Assembly: GCA_002633005.1 (NCBI GenBank)
Contig: NMRA01000915.1
Location: 1-35,472, forward strand
Source of the DNA: Phoronis australis
Lineage: Eukaryota > Phoronida > Phoronidae
Length of the DNA stretch: 35,472 bases
Direction of reading: 5' to 3'
The notes under the pieces are model-generated. The model made no database searches, was not told the DNA's origin, and saw only the letters and a list, made by a program, of their open reading frames with translations. How positions within the stretch are numbered: the first letter of the stretch is position 1; each line of letters starts with the position of its first letter. Shown here one piece after another: positions 1 to 13,300 of this stretch. A program made the translations under genes and the position numbers.

Positions 1-204
1 ATGACCCGAACCATAAGGACCATCCAGCAACAACTGAAACGAAGACTTAATATCTACATGTATGCTTGGAATCTGTAGAGGCATTGGATTTTCTTCGTCG
101 GCTCCGCCGGCTTAAACAGATGACATCACGATGACGATTTCCGGCTTACAACCTTTCAGGGTACAGTTCAGTAGCTGTCTCGCGACTAGAAAAAATTTAC
201 ACAA

Positions 205-306
205 AATCCCGTGTTTTCATTTAAAATGCACGACAATGTCTCACGTAATCTCGCGAAGTCTTGCTTTTTAGCGAGGTCCTAGCGTAAGTCCTAGCGTTAC
301 TGAACT
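205..306 (+). repeat. Dispersed repeat family, copy 1
   Basis: This stretch (CGTGTTTTCATTT, AATGCACGACAATGTCTC, then GAAGTCTTGCTTTTTAGCG and CCTAGCGTTACTGAAC) is closely similar, in the same orientation, to 2362-2456. Shorter related cores lie near 16773-16821 and 17081-17130. It is probably a SINE- or MITE-like interspersed repeat; no coding capacity is seen. Confidence 0.65.
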
Positions 307-401
307 CTACCCAGATGTCTTACATGGGAAGTCAGTCAAGTGAGTCATGTGAAGGTGTCAATGGCTGACCAAGACTTTTCGATGGATCTGACTATCGCTG
401 T

Positions 402-886
402 GCCCCCTAGTGGCAGTTTTAATTGTCACATTTGTCTTGGCAATTTTGGATGATATTTGGTGAAGAAGCTTCTATTGTGGAGACAACGCCACCTAGTGGA
501 CATTTTTGTTCTTAAAGGTCTGGCTTTTGTCATCTATTGCTGTATCTGTCAAACTGTTCAGAGGACAATCGGCAGATTTGTTTGGACTGACTAGAACATA
601 AGTGACGTTAATTTTTGGATGTTACAACTAGTGCGGTGCCCCCTAGTGGCATTTATTTTTTCTATTTGTGACTGCATCTCCTAAGCCCCGGAGCGGATCT
701 TTGTGAAATTTGGCACGTGTATTTCCATTAACTTGACAACAGATGAGCAGTTTCAATTACAGCTATGGCTCTCAGCGGAATGCGATTTTTTATGTTTGTC
801 CCTGTATCCACTTCTTTAGCGGATTTTCGTGAAATGTGACAAAAAGTTTGCACACAGGTTTGCTGTATTCTTCGCTACCTAGTGGC
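402..886. repeat. Block with four CCTAGTGG motifs
   Basis: Motifs at 402-413 (GCCCCCTAGTGG), 488-499 (GCCACCTAGTGG), 638-650 (GCCCCCTAGTGGC) and 874-886 (GCTACCTAGTGGC) share a core. Two diverged segments near 690 and 815 share AGCGGAT.TT.GTGAAAT. It looks like a degenerate repeat array. On the minus strand the core reads CCACTAGGGGGC, similar to the known CTCF consensus, but binding cannot be shown from sequence. Confidence 0.5.
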
Positions 887-1112
887 TATTCTTAGGATTT
901 TAATTAACATCCTTAGAATCACACCTTTGCAGTGCAGTCGTGGGCTCATTTTATTGCTTTGTGTTGCTGTTATTATAAACATCCATACCCTAAAATTCGT
1001 GTTAAAATGGAATCTGCTCCATTCTTGAGATCCCATCAATGCCAATCTGATTTGAATAAACTTCGAGTGCTCTTCAGTCCGAATACAGCATGAACAAACC
1101 TGCTGACCCTAC

Positions 1113-1342
1113 CTTCGGATACGGTTTCCCGTGCAGGTTCTCCGTATCGAACAAATATCGCAAGTTCCACGTCCATGGACCCACAGATCTTATGTGAAGT
1201 AGCAACGTGTCCTCGTGTGGTGCAGAAGTCAGCGTGAATGGATGGTATTCATTTTTACCTTGCGAGAGACATGCAATGCGAACCCACTGGCCGGACTTGT
1301 ACTCGAAATTGGATGGGCGTTTGAATTCTATGCAGTTGATGT
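1113..1342 (-). CDS. DUOX: DUOX exon 24: FAD-binding segment, last exon in window
   Basis: It reads [20 protein letters not shown], then [29 protein letters not shown] and [13 protein letters not shown] is the FAD-binding motif of NOX enzymes. The acceptor is ACAATATTAG and the donor GTAGGG. In phase 1, out phase 0. The following exon should start the LYLDGPFGE-like NADPH region; no match to it was found between 1 and 1112. Confidence 0.95.
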
Positions 1343-4300
1343 CTAATATTGTAATAAAAGTGTAAAAAAACATGATGAAGAACAAGTGGGAGTTGAGGGT
1401 GAAAAACGCGTTTTAATCACAGGCTAACGCAACACTTTATGAAGCCGAGGTTACACAACTACAGTTGCATGGGTCTGTGGGACCGAAAGTGAGGCCACAA
1501 CTTCTAGAAAATGAAGCAACTGCCTCTCAGAAATGTGTTGCTTAAAAAACCTTACAACAGCTTTCAAAATGATAAACTTGTGAAAAGTTTAAACTGAGCC
1601 TCGTTTGAAACGTATCGAGTTAGTGTTTAAGAAAAGTAAATCGTTCAAACAGTTTTACAACGGGATAGTGATCTTAATTGGAACCTCCCAGGACAAGCAC
1701 ATTTTTACAAATGGAATCACAGCGAGACCTGAAATGCGTTGCATCAGTCATCAGAAACACGTATATGCTGAACATAAAGAAAACTCATTACCAGACGGCA
1801 AGAGTTCTGCCTTGATAACACTAATTTCTATGTTCTTTCGGCTGATGCTAATCAGCTTGTCGATGGTGAAGAGCACAGCCGGTCCAACGAAATAGATGTA
1901 GAACCCCGGAGGTTGTAGCAGTCGTCCAGAGCCATGCAAGAGCAGTAGAATGTACCACGGAATGATTAGTTTGTGCGTGACCCAAAAGGCGGCGAAGATG
2001 TATTGGCGGGAAGTTTGTGTGGCAAAGATGTATATGATAATCATAACTAACGTTGCCAGAAGACCGGTGATTCCTGGAAAAAATAACATTTTCTTTCAAG
2101 AAAGCTGACATGGTTCTTTTTGGGTACGCAAAATAGTGATAAATGAGCCTCATACTGGTCAACACATTTCGAAATGATCAAACTGATTCAACAACTTCAA
2201 GTATTTTTAATGTATAATTATCCAAATTTATAATCGGAAGCTTGTGGCCTTGAATTTTCCGACCCAGGAATACACTAAAGGCATTTCCTTATATTGAAAA
2301 GACCCGGCGTGCGTTCAGTACACGCTAGGACCTACGCTAGGACCTAGCTAAAACCTAGTCAAAGTCACGTGTTCTCGTTAGAAATGCACGGCAATATCTC
2401 CGACACGTAATCTCAGGAAGTCTTGCTTTTTAGCGTGGTCCTAGTGTTACTGAACCGGAGGCTGACTTACCAGTTATCGTCTCATACAGCCAGAACGCAA
2501 AGTTAGGCAGGAAGTTCGATTTGAAGTACATTTCGTTGAACATACAGAGGTGAGAGATGGGTTGAGTGGACAGGTGATAGAAGTTGAAGAAGTGTCCGAC
2601 AACGTGAATCACTGGAATAATCAAAGGAGCTACTCAGGCCCGGTTCAAATGAAGTTAGCGATCTTATGAGATAGAGCGAGAGAAGGGGAACTTTGATTAC
2701 TCCAAAAGTATAACGACTTAAACCAACCTGAGATTACATGAAAATCAACAATTTAAAAGTCAAAAATAATCTTAAGCCAAAAAGCTTGTTTGGTTATGGT
2801 ATATACCCTCTGCTTATTTTGAGACATGCGTTTACCGACCATGGAACGCCCGCCCGCATCAATTTCGGCCAAGCGAATGTTTCGTGTGTGTTTTAAAAAG
2901 CTGCACAAAGGCATATAAACAAGGTTTGTAGCACCATGATTTTCCAAGCGATAAGTGGAAGTAAACGATCCCGCATCATTTTCGGTTGTCTCCGGCGTTG
3001 GATTTTCTTTTTTTTTAAAAATGAGCAACTGAAAAACATACCGCAGCACCGACTCGACTTTCCGAATAAACAGAGACCAGAACCAACTATGCTTTTTGAC
3101 AGTTCGATACGTTATTGCACCAGACAGGCAAAACCTGAAATATCAAGCTTGCATAATACAGACACGTCACGCAATGCAGCTGTCAAAGGTAAAGTCGCCT
3201 TTAATATGATTTTCTGCAACAATATGTGATTCCATATTTTTCTGAATAGTTTTTACATGTGCAAGTTTAGGCTGTTATGGGAAGTGTATTATGTCAATAA
3301 GAAAACATTTGATCTGGCAATTAAGGAGGGCTTTTGAGCTTAGGAAGAAAGGTGCACGTGCACAGTTGCACTTTTGAGTGTATGAGTGACGTGTCTAACG
3401 GAAAAGTGGGAGATGCGTTATGTCACTTTGTCTGCCAGGAGTGCATTTCAGCTTTCTGAATATGCGTGCGTGCGTGTGACGCTAATAACATTCACCCATA
3501 TGAAATACGTGTAGTTTGATGTTCTTTTACCATATATTTTAATTTTAATCCACATTTTTGACAGTTTTCGTACACTTTTGACAACCCTCTTGCATTAACA
3601 GTGACCGTACAATAACCTTCAGGTTATCACACGGGTATGCAACACGGTTATTGCACGGGTGTATCAAGATGCACGCGGTATAAACGAGGAATACTTGGAC
3701 AATAGATGTTAACTGCTGGAAATGCCACTTGGACAATAGATGTTAACTGCTGGAAATGCCACTTGGCTGTAACTGAGTCGGTGATACATATAGAAAAGTA
3801 ACGTTTCTATGTGAGCATAATTTGACCAAAGGTAAATAAAGGATTTCGGTAATGGTCTGATATTTGAGAACCAGTTTTCTCCACTGAATAACGGGCATCA
3901 AACTGGTTCTCAAAATACGGGCACGTTATATCAGACTATTGCTAGGATTTCGATGAAATACGAAGGGAATTTTGAACGTCGAAAGAAATAAATGGGAATC
4001 GACTCCTACCTTACCTGTAAAAAATAAGCCAGTCCAAGCGACGTTTTTGTGAAAAGCCACGCTGGAGTCGAACGGCACGTAGAGGTTGAGAAAAGTTTCT
4101 CTCAGCCACGTGATCATGTTGCGGCACATCGTCAGCAGGATCAATCCATAACAGAAACCAAGAGCATTAGCGCTCCCTCTTGAGAAAGAAACACCGTATC
4201 CTGTCAGACGTCTAACACCAGTATGCTCTGTTTCAACGGCATAATCTATGGAACAATGAACAAGGTTATTGAAATACCTGTCATTTGCTTTTGACCAGAA

Positions 4301-7300
4301 CGAAGGACCAGTAATATGTACGTCAGGAATTGCGATAACTGTTCATCTTTTTCTTGTTCATTATTGTCATCTTAATTTCATAGTGAAATATTCACACGAC
4401 ATACAACTTATGCTCATAAAATGCGTACATGTAGTTGCCAACTTTCAGAAACTACTTTGGGACGGTGAGCTTATTGATTTATGAATTCTTTATTTGTTAT
4501 ATTTGCAACAACGTCTTCATTGGATATTACGCAATGTTACGGTCGGCGATTACTCAGTTGAGGACGACTGGAGAATTAACGACCGAAACGTAGCTCAACA
4601 CCCACATACCAAATAAGCAAACAATGAATCGCTTAATTCTAAGTATTTGTTATTAATGAGGATAGCTTTTAGATTTTACTTACGGTAAAACTTGTCAGCG
4701 AACAATCCAATGCAATTGCCGTAAAAGAGAACGAAATAGAAAATGTATAGTGAAATAGTATAATACGTTTATTTGTATTGAAGGCCTCTGGCCCAAAGTA
4801 CAATAAACAAACAATTAATCAGGCACATTTGCACAAGCAGTCAACCCATTTAAGAGTTGTTATCGTCTTTTAAGGGCAATATACACATATTTAACAGCAG
4901 ATATATCTGGATTAGCGAGCAGAGCAGGCGTATACAGGATTCTTGAGTTGGATGCCTCCATTGAACTTCCTTCATAAAACGTGACCTAAGTTCACAATAT
5001 CCCTTGCAAACCAACAGGAAATGGTATTCATCATCTACAAGACTATCATTGCAAGCCATACAAAATCTACTGTAGTATTCCACTTTCTCGTGTCTACCCA
5101 CTTCCACTTGAAGTCTGTGGTTGGAGCAACGTAAACGAGTGAACGCTTGAGTAAGACTATTGTGTAGCGGTAACTTAAGATATGGTTCAAAACAGTGCAG
5201 AGTCTTAAAGTTACAGTAGAATTTAAGTTTTGCATTATGCTCAATTTCTGATCGCCAACCTTGCTCATAACAGTCATTAACTCTGCGCGAAGAAACTTAA
5301 AAACGAAACTTCGCACGTGACACCTTGATTCAACCAAATTTCATAAAAACCGTATTTTGAAAGCAATTGTCTAACAGAAGATACCCAAGTATTTCTTCCA
5401 TTCCTATCTAAATCAACTAACATGTCATGAGCCGCTTTATCGTATCTAGTAGGTGGCATTTTCAGTAACTTTAGCCAATATTTTACACACGTGACATAAT
5501 ACTTTGAATAGAGCGGATAAATTCCGCATTCACCCAATACAGCTGCGTTTGAGCAAGTTTCCAACTCCAAGAGCAATTTTACAGAATTTAACATAAACAT
5601 TTTCAAGTCATTCATATTCTTTGAATCCCCAGATTTCCGCGCCGTAGCACATAGTTGGCACAACAATTTTATCAAACAGTTCAAGTGATAGGCTCAATGG
5701 TAATTCCGTGCCCCGGTTTCTGATTTTAGAGATGGACATAGCAGCTTTACTACCTTAAAATGCCAGAGTTTTAGTGGCTTTGGACCAAACTAATCTTGGT
5801 GTGAAAAATATTCCAAGATATTTATATTGGGAGACAACCTCCACTACTTGGTTTCCATAATACCACTTCTCATACGCTCTGAGTGGTCCGCCATTTCTAA
5901 AAACAATGACCTTATTTTTTTCAGATTTACACTCATGTCCCAAGAAGAGCAATAAAGGCAATTTAACATTCTTTGCAAATTAATTTGAGTGCTCAAACAC
6001 AGAACCATGTCATCAGCATACAACAGCGATTTGACGTGCGGAGCCTCTTCATTGATATAAATCCCTCTAATATTTTGGGAATTATCTGGGACTTCGATAA
6101 ATTCGTTCAGATACATGATAAACAATAGTGGGCTGATCATACACCCTTGTCTGGTGCCGACAAAACAGTCAAAAAAGTCGGTTAACCCTTCCCGGGTCCT
6201 AACGCATGAACGTAATTTGCTGTGCATGGATTTCAAGACTAAGTACGTTACCATGGACACCAATTTTTGTAATATATACCAGAGTAGCATGTGGGGAACT
6301 CTGTCAAACGCCTTCGAAAAGTCGACAAAAGCTTAATAAAAGCGACCCCCGGGCTTAGTGACATATTTTTGGCACATGGCCTGAAGCGTAAACGTTTGGT
6401 CCTGAGTGCAATAGCCCTTGCGTAATCCCGCCTGTTATTCACGAAGTTAGTCATTTGCCTCAGCCCAGGTCCTAAGCCGGTTGTTCAAAAGTTTTTATGA
6501 ATAGCTTTCCTACTGCTGACAACAATGAGATAGATACCTCTATAATTGCTCTCATCTTCAGTGTTACCCTGTTTAAATATAGGAACAATTGTTGCGTCAC
6601 AACAGCCCTGTGGGTAGTGACCTGAGTATTTGTTGTTAATGATGATAGCTTCTAGATTTTACTCACGGTAAAACTTGTCAGCGAACAATCCAATGCAAAT
6701 GCCGTAAAAGAGAACCAAATAGAAAATGTGTTGGTTATGGTTCTCTATAAAGTGAAGAAACCAGTTGCGTTTGGCGCAAACGGGGTTGTACTTCTCACGA
6801 ATTCCGTTTGCCCTCATGGTACTGAAACAAAGTTACAAAAATATCAGCCAAAATCAAGGTAGGCCTATTAGTCTTTGTACGTTGTGTTGTTTGGTTTCTA
6901 ATAAGCTTATATCAGTGTTAAAACGCATAAACCTCAAAGAAACTATGAGTACTAGCTTTTTTCACAATCACTAAGAACATATTTACCCTTGACAGTTTCG
7001 GCTCCTATCAGCAGTTATCTTCCGAAGTTATCTGACCCTAGGTGGCGTGGTGATCAGGTCTATAGCCTCCATCGTCCTTGTTCATGGCTGATCTGGAAAA
7101 GCCTGATCACCACGCCACCTAGTGCCCAATAACTTCGGAAGTTGTCTGCTGATGGGAGCCGAAGCTATCAAGGGTAAATATATTCTTACTAGTTATGAAA
7201 AAGAAACTTCTACTCATCTACTCTACCAACCTTATAAAAAGATTTAGTGATACTCGAAGAAACTACATTTCTATTTAGACACATTGTGGCTATGAAATTG

Positions 7301-10300
7301 GTCTCAACTTGTCCTTTACTCAGATGAGAAGTGATTTGAATTGACAGTTCGTCATTTTTCGAAGCCTCGCGAATCAACTTTCATTCAGCAGTAATGACCA
7401 ATCACTTCTATCCAAGCCTAGAGAAAGCACCTATTTTAAATCGGAAATAACTTGAAGACAATTTCGTAACAATAAGTGGTCTAGATACACATGCAAAATT
7501 GTTAGGATTTGTGACGAACAGTAGGTCTGTAGCCACTATATATATATATTTTTTTTTTTAAATTAGCTTGTATAATCCAACGGCTGCTATGTGTTGTTTC
7601 AATAAATAAATAAAGTAACATTTTTTCCACGAAGGTTCGGCTTCCATCACAAGACGCAATATTATCGCACCTTTGAACAGCTATGTCGTTTGGTTTGTTC
7701 GCAGGCTCCCTCGGTCCTCGTTTGGTTACACTTGAAGTCGACGATGACGAAGACGAGCTGATTCTTCTGTCACGTTTAGTGGGTGGACGTGTTTTGACTT
7801 CCTTTTTCAACCCTTTCCAGTCCAGTCTCATCGACTGCATATGGCCTGACATCAATTTCTGAAAGCCTTCAAAATTTATGGCACGCGACGGGTCTACACC
7901 GGCCGCCTCGTACAAAGAGTCGATGATTTTGTTCGTCTCCTCTACGCCCATGTTAGTATTCGCCATTTCTGTCAACGACCTTTTTAAAACATAATGATGC
8001 CATTAACCACTTCTTTATTCATCAAATGTTTCAGATTTATTTACTTGTGAAAATGCTTTACACGAACTAATTTTCAATACCGGAGTCCGTCACAGATTTT
8101 GAAGAACGCTATGCCTCATATACCCAAAGAGATTTTTGAAATGCCATTTGTTAGGTTTGTGTTTACGAGTGGAGACGTACCTTTGTTACTTGTGCTGCTG
8201 ATGCAACAATAAGAAATAAATCAAAGCATTCCAAACAGTTTCACTTTCTTTTACTCACCCAATACAAGACGTCGAGGAAAGAGACAAAATTATTCACCAC
8301 ATTTTTTAAGATTCATTCCTTGACCATTTGTTTACTAAAACAATTTATGCAATTTATCTCAGGAACTAGGAGTTACGAGTATATTGTCAAAGACCTTGTG
8401 ATTTTACTTAAGTGACATTTAATAATTTTCAGAAATAGTTACGTGAAGCGTAAGACCAAATTTCTGTCTTAGTCTTACATCACTTTCGTGGAAGAGATCT
8501 CAGGCCAAGTTATGCGCACTTTTCTCACATAGGTAACTACCTCTTAATGCATCATTCTTTCACAGGACCACTACAGCAGAGATACCAAAGTGAAAGAAGG
8601 TATTTTGAGGTAAGACCTCAGCCTAGATATTTCCTTACCAGTACTACCTTTCGTGGCATTGTTTTATTTTTACCACTATCCGCATGAATTGGTACTATGT
8701 CGACTTGCTAGGCAGTAGACATAGTAAAATACTCCTTCCATAAATATTTCGCAGTAATACAGTGGAAAACCTACTTTAACAAACCCTTTAGTTCTCCTTT
8801 TCCAAGACTACCATCATTGTCACGATCGTACATTTTGAAGAGAAGTTGCAGTCTGGTCTCCTCTGAACCTAAAATGCGAAAGGCTGATTAACAATTCATA
8901 ATTATATACCTCAATGGTGCTGTGCAATAGTTTGAACCGTTCTGACGTACGTCCATTCGCGAAACTTGTTTCTGCGTCGAAAGTTCTAATGTGTCCACAA
9001 AATTAGAAGTTGTGATGTCTATTCCTCTCTAGCACAAATCTAGAACAGTCACATAACCTTTGTAATTTTCTCATGAAAAGTAAACATTGTAAATCACAAA
9101 GTGTACCTTTGGAAAACAGCGCCACGGCGTATAATAACTCTCGGAATGAGATATACCCGTTCTTGTCCTTATCCAGTAGGTCAAACATCAACTCCACGAA
9201 AGAGGAGTCTGGTTTAAGCGACAAAGACTCGGCGAATTCAGCCTGCAGACAAGTGTAAAACAAATGCAACTTGTCATTGCCATTAGAAAAACGACAACAT
9301 GTATTCAAAAAGTTGAAGGTCATTGATATATTAAATGATAAAGACATACTCAATAGATGAGAAGCTATAAATGATATTTGGAAAGATGGCATAAAAAGTG
9401 TACAGCAGTTACTTCATACAATCGAAAACAAGTGAAATAACTTTTCTTACTTTTGAAAGCTTAAAATCCATAATCTCTTGTGCCTTTTCACGTCCCTCGC
9501 TAAGAGTAAATGTGCCGTCGACCTCGTCATACGTCTCGATCTGAAAGAAAATCGGACTAAGACTGATAAGTCGTTCTTTGGCTATAAAAAGGTATCGGAG
9601 TGTTATCGGATTTATTGATAAGACTAAGGCATATAGATTATGTGCATATTGCAAAAACCTCAGTTATTAATTAAAGAATTGATTCTTTTGCTTACACTAA
9701 AAATAAACCGATTCCTGTTCTACTGATCAGGAAATTCTGTAAACATCTCTAGCGGTATCGTAATCCAAGAATGTGCCAGATATCAAACAGAATTCTGATC
9801 CCGAGAAGTTTTCCTAAAACCACTGTCATTCTTCTGACACGGACAAAAAATTCTGGACTACTAATATTTCTCGTCGCATTCGATTGACATATTTGTGACT
9901 CGCCTTTGCGGTGCGACGAGGGCCAATTGATTGCGTCATTTTATTTTACTTCGAGAACTAGTCGACTGAAAAGATGATACACGCGGAGACTCCCTTTCAA
10001 GCGACTCATTTGTATTATATGTACATTTGACTGGGTTCCTCCTTGCCATTCCCAGAAAACAAAGCACTCCAATGGAAACCAAGTACCAACCTCGGCAAAA
10101 ACACTCTTGAAAAACTTCTCCAAAAGCATCTGCCTTTTAATCTTCGTGTTGGCTTGTTTGCGCAAGGACTTGCGACTTCCCATGTGGCACGTGACCTGTT
10201 TTCCGCTCTTTTCCAAGAACTCCTTTAGAATCGTAAGAAATTCCTGGCGCATTTCGTAGCTACTGAATTCAATCACCTGAAACAGTTACAGTTTTGAAGT

Positions 10301-13300
10301 AGAATTTACGTGCACAATGTATAGTACAAGAATTTACAATTCACGTGCCGGTGAACTGGAGCATCCCAGTTAACTTGAAATCGTGATCAGATTTAAAAAG
10401 CACTTTGCGATGTCCCACGACTTATAGGGACGGAAAGTGATTACTGCTCCAAATTGTAGACAACCCGTGGCCTATTCCTTGCACTAGCCTACTTATTCAG
10501 ACCGGCAAAATACAAGAAAACTAACTTAAAATTTGAAGCTCGTGCCATAGCATTGTGAGCCGCATATTAGCATATTAACCACGTGTGCTCTAAAACCGAG
10601 TTGAACTGGTGATTTTCTAGTTGAACTTTGACCTCATGTAACTTCCACAAAAGTGGCATGGGTTAGAATCAAGATGGCGTAATATCTTAGACTAAGGTGA
10701 CGTCACACCTTCCGGCACTATCACATGCCCGCCTGAAGTAATCCAATGGGTCGATGGACCCTCGAATAGGCACCACTTATAGTGGTGGGATCGCCACCAC
10801 CGTGGTTAAAATTTTTACAGTACTTTCAACTTATTATCGTCAGGGTTTTTTATTTTTTGGTGAACGTTAACGTTAAAAATTCCAGCCATTGGGCTGAAGA
10901 AGAATCTTACCAAGTCGTATTCCTTTGGTACATAGAGTAGTAACGTAGTTCTCTTGGCGTCACCGTTAATACCTATGAGAACGGTGTCTGTATTTCGAAA
11001 GCTCAGCTCTCGGTAGAGCTTTCCGGAGGGGCTGTTAACCGTAAGGACCAAATTGTCTTCGCTCTCCAAGCGAATTTCGACTGTTCGTGTGTTTTCGCCT
11101 ATTCCAAGCCATTCGGTAGCTATAAATGTATCCATCGTTATTAATATCATCCAAATTTTCGTTATTTTCCTCTTCTTCCGCGATAGTAAGCAAAGCAAGT
11201 TAAAAGCGGATCAAAATTCAAATCTGGCTTTCAAAAACAGAAATATAAAAACACTACAGTCAATTAGGCGTGTTGTACATAGTCATGTAGAGCCCTAGAA
11301 AAATGTCCGAAATTTGTAAAATTTGCAACACCATAGCTCAAAATGACTGATCGAATTTATATGAAACTTTCGCATGCCAGGATTTATGCACTGTTCTCTA
11401 AACCTCTGTTACGAATTGCTTTTGAAATGATGTACTTTTGCACGAGGGTTATCAAGAATAAAACTTCTAAGATTTTTATGAAAAAAATCAATAATAATGC
11501 ACGAAACAAAATGATAAATTAGAAAGCTGTAAAAACATTTTCGAGTTTTCATCATGAACATTTATATCAATTGAAATTCAGTAATTGATGGACTTGTTTT
11601 GCTATGGGTGGACGTTTTTTTTGCTACATTTTACTAAAATACATGGTCACGTGACCCAATTAATGCTAGATTGTTATAAATTTAAACAACAATTTTTTCA
11701 TGCTTTCTACTTTTCTGTGTTAAATTCTATTGTTTTGCAGATATTTGGCTAATTAAAAGGACTAGTCGATAAGGTCCTGTATAACCTTAAAGATACAATA
11801 GCCGTTGATACAAAACGGATAGTGAAGATTGGACCGTCGTGACTTTTGTGTTGTTTCAAGCCTCCACCAGAGTCGTTGCGATCTTTCTTAACTTGTAAGA
11901 CTCGAAAGGGCTCAATCGCCACCTGATATATTTTCTCTTAGCCGCTAACGCTCGGGTTTTGACATTCTATAGGAATGTTTAGCATGACGTCATTATGACG
12001 TTTTGGACCCAGTGTGACGGCATGTCTATTCTTATTTCTGGGTCCAAATTGCGTCATCTACTGCCATGACTCGTCATCACTAAACATCCGTACAGTAGAA
12101 GCGGGCATTTTGGGAAAGATTATAAACTAATGCTACGTGGCAGTGCAAAGTTGAGACCTCTTTGTTATATCGAATAACATGTACAGCAACTATCACACAA
12201 TGGATCTACTCCTCGATGTTCCCATGGTTGAACGCCAACGACATTTCCCTACCAAAATGAGATGATATCTTTAGTCGCTTGTCTGTAGCCTCCAGGCAAA
12301 CGCTTTTGCGCCTTTGGGTTCGCACCACGAAATCCATAACGTGGCCCAGTCAAGATGAAGCGTGACGGTCGTGATTAAATATAAACCAATCGTTTTTCTA
12401 TGCTATACAGTACATTATCAGTGCAAAGCGAGGCTGAGCGCGCAATCTCTTGGCTCACAACTTGGGTAACTATCGTGTTGGTACACGTATGTAGTGCGAG
12501 ATGATATATGGAGCAAGAAAAGTAAAACATTTGTTCGCGGTTGTAGAGTAGTTGTTGATTTTTGGGCCTTCGAGAGCGCGCGCAATCTCGCTTTAACCGA
12601 CTTTAATATCGGCTAAAGCGCCGTTACAAAATGACTGAACGTATATACACGATTTTGAATTACTGTAATACTATTTACAAAATAAAGTTCTTAACACGAT
12701 CTCCATTAAAAACGCAAGGTACAGATGATATGTTTCGCTAGAATTACAGAGTTTGAAGATACTGGGCAACTGACAAAGGCGTACTGGTATTTAGTTGCAG
12801 TGGTTCAACAAGCCTTATCCACCGTGAAATGTCGTAATCCTAGGTCTGGATTCTAATCTCCGAACTCGAAAGCGAACTCGAAATAATTTTCGACATTTTT
12901 CGTTCTACCTTAACACGAACTTAAAGATGCATTGTCTCATTAAATTGTTAATATGCAAGTGAAGTACTAGTTTACAAACAACTTCGGGTCCTCCAGTGTG
13001 CGGGTCCTCCAATGTTACGATTACAATCTCGCAAAATAATATTTCGTCGTGGCAGGCGAACACCGGATGCCGGCCACCGACCACTGAGGTCTGACTACTT
13101 GGCCGACACTCCTCACGGTGACCACAACGAACGCATTCGTTCTGTAATTTCATTTTGCCGTCACCTTGGACAATATTCAGCATCATGCAATTTTGCGTCT
13201 CAGCGGGTAGTGCAAATTCTAGGAATTTGCACACACTTCTCGTCCTGTCCACAATTCTTAGGACGACACGGGAATCCTTGGGAAACCCCCATAACATTGT

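Larger units (their letters stand above)
1..1112. other. Left-edge intron sequence, repeat-rich
   Basis: This is presumed intron downstream of exon 24. I found no further DUOX exon here. It contains a copy of a dispersed repeat near 205-306 and a block with four CCTAGTGG motifs, both listed separately. Confidence 0.6.
2612..4014. other. Intron between exons 21 and 22
   Basis: No coding exon is recognised. ORFs around 2753-3229 on both strands overlap each other and match nothing I know. The intron holds a 34 bp tandem duplication and an inverted repeat, listed separately. Confidence 0.6.
4246..6666. other. Intron between exons 20 and 21, hosting a LINE
   Basis: The intron is mostly a minus-strand LINE fragment with its flanking duplication. 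The remaining 4246-4641 part shows no coding exon; an ORF at 4269-4484 matches nothing I know. Confidence 0.75.

Noticed and set aside
1848-2165. Second minus-strand ORF over exon 23
   Set aside because: It is a shadow frame of the exon that encodes the haem-binding helices.
2753-3229. Overlapping ORFs on both strands in the intron between exons 21 and 22
   Set aside because: No motif, no splice-site support, and exon 21 joins exon 22 in phase without them.
4500-4620. Sequence with GACCGAAACG and ACTCAGTTGAGG, considered as a hammerhead or tRNA-like fold
   Set aside because: There is no CTGATGA core and no A/B box pair; GACCGAAACG words are common in antisense retroelement remnants.
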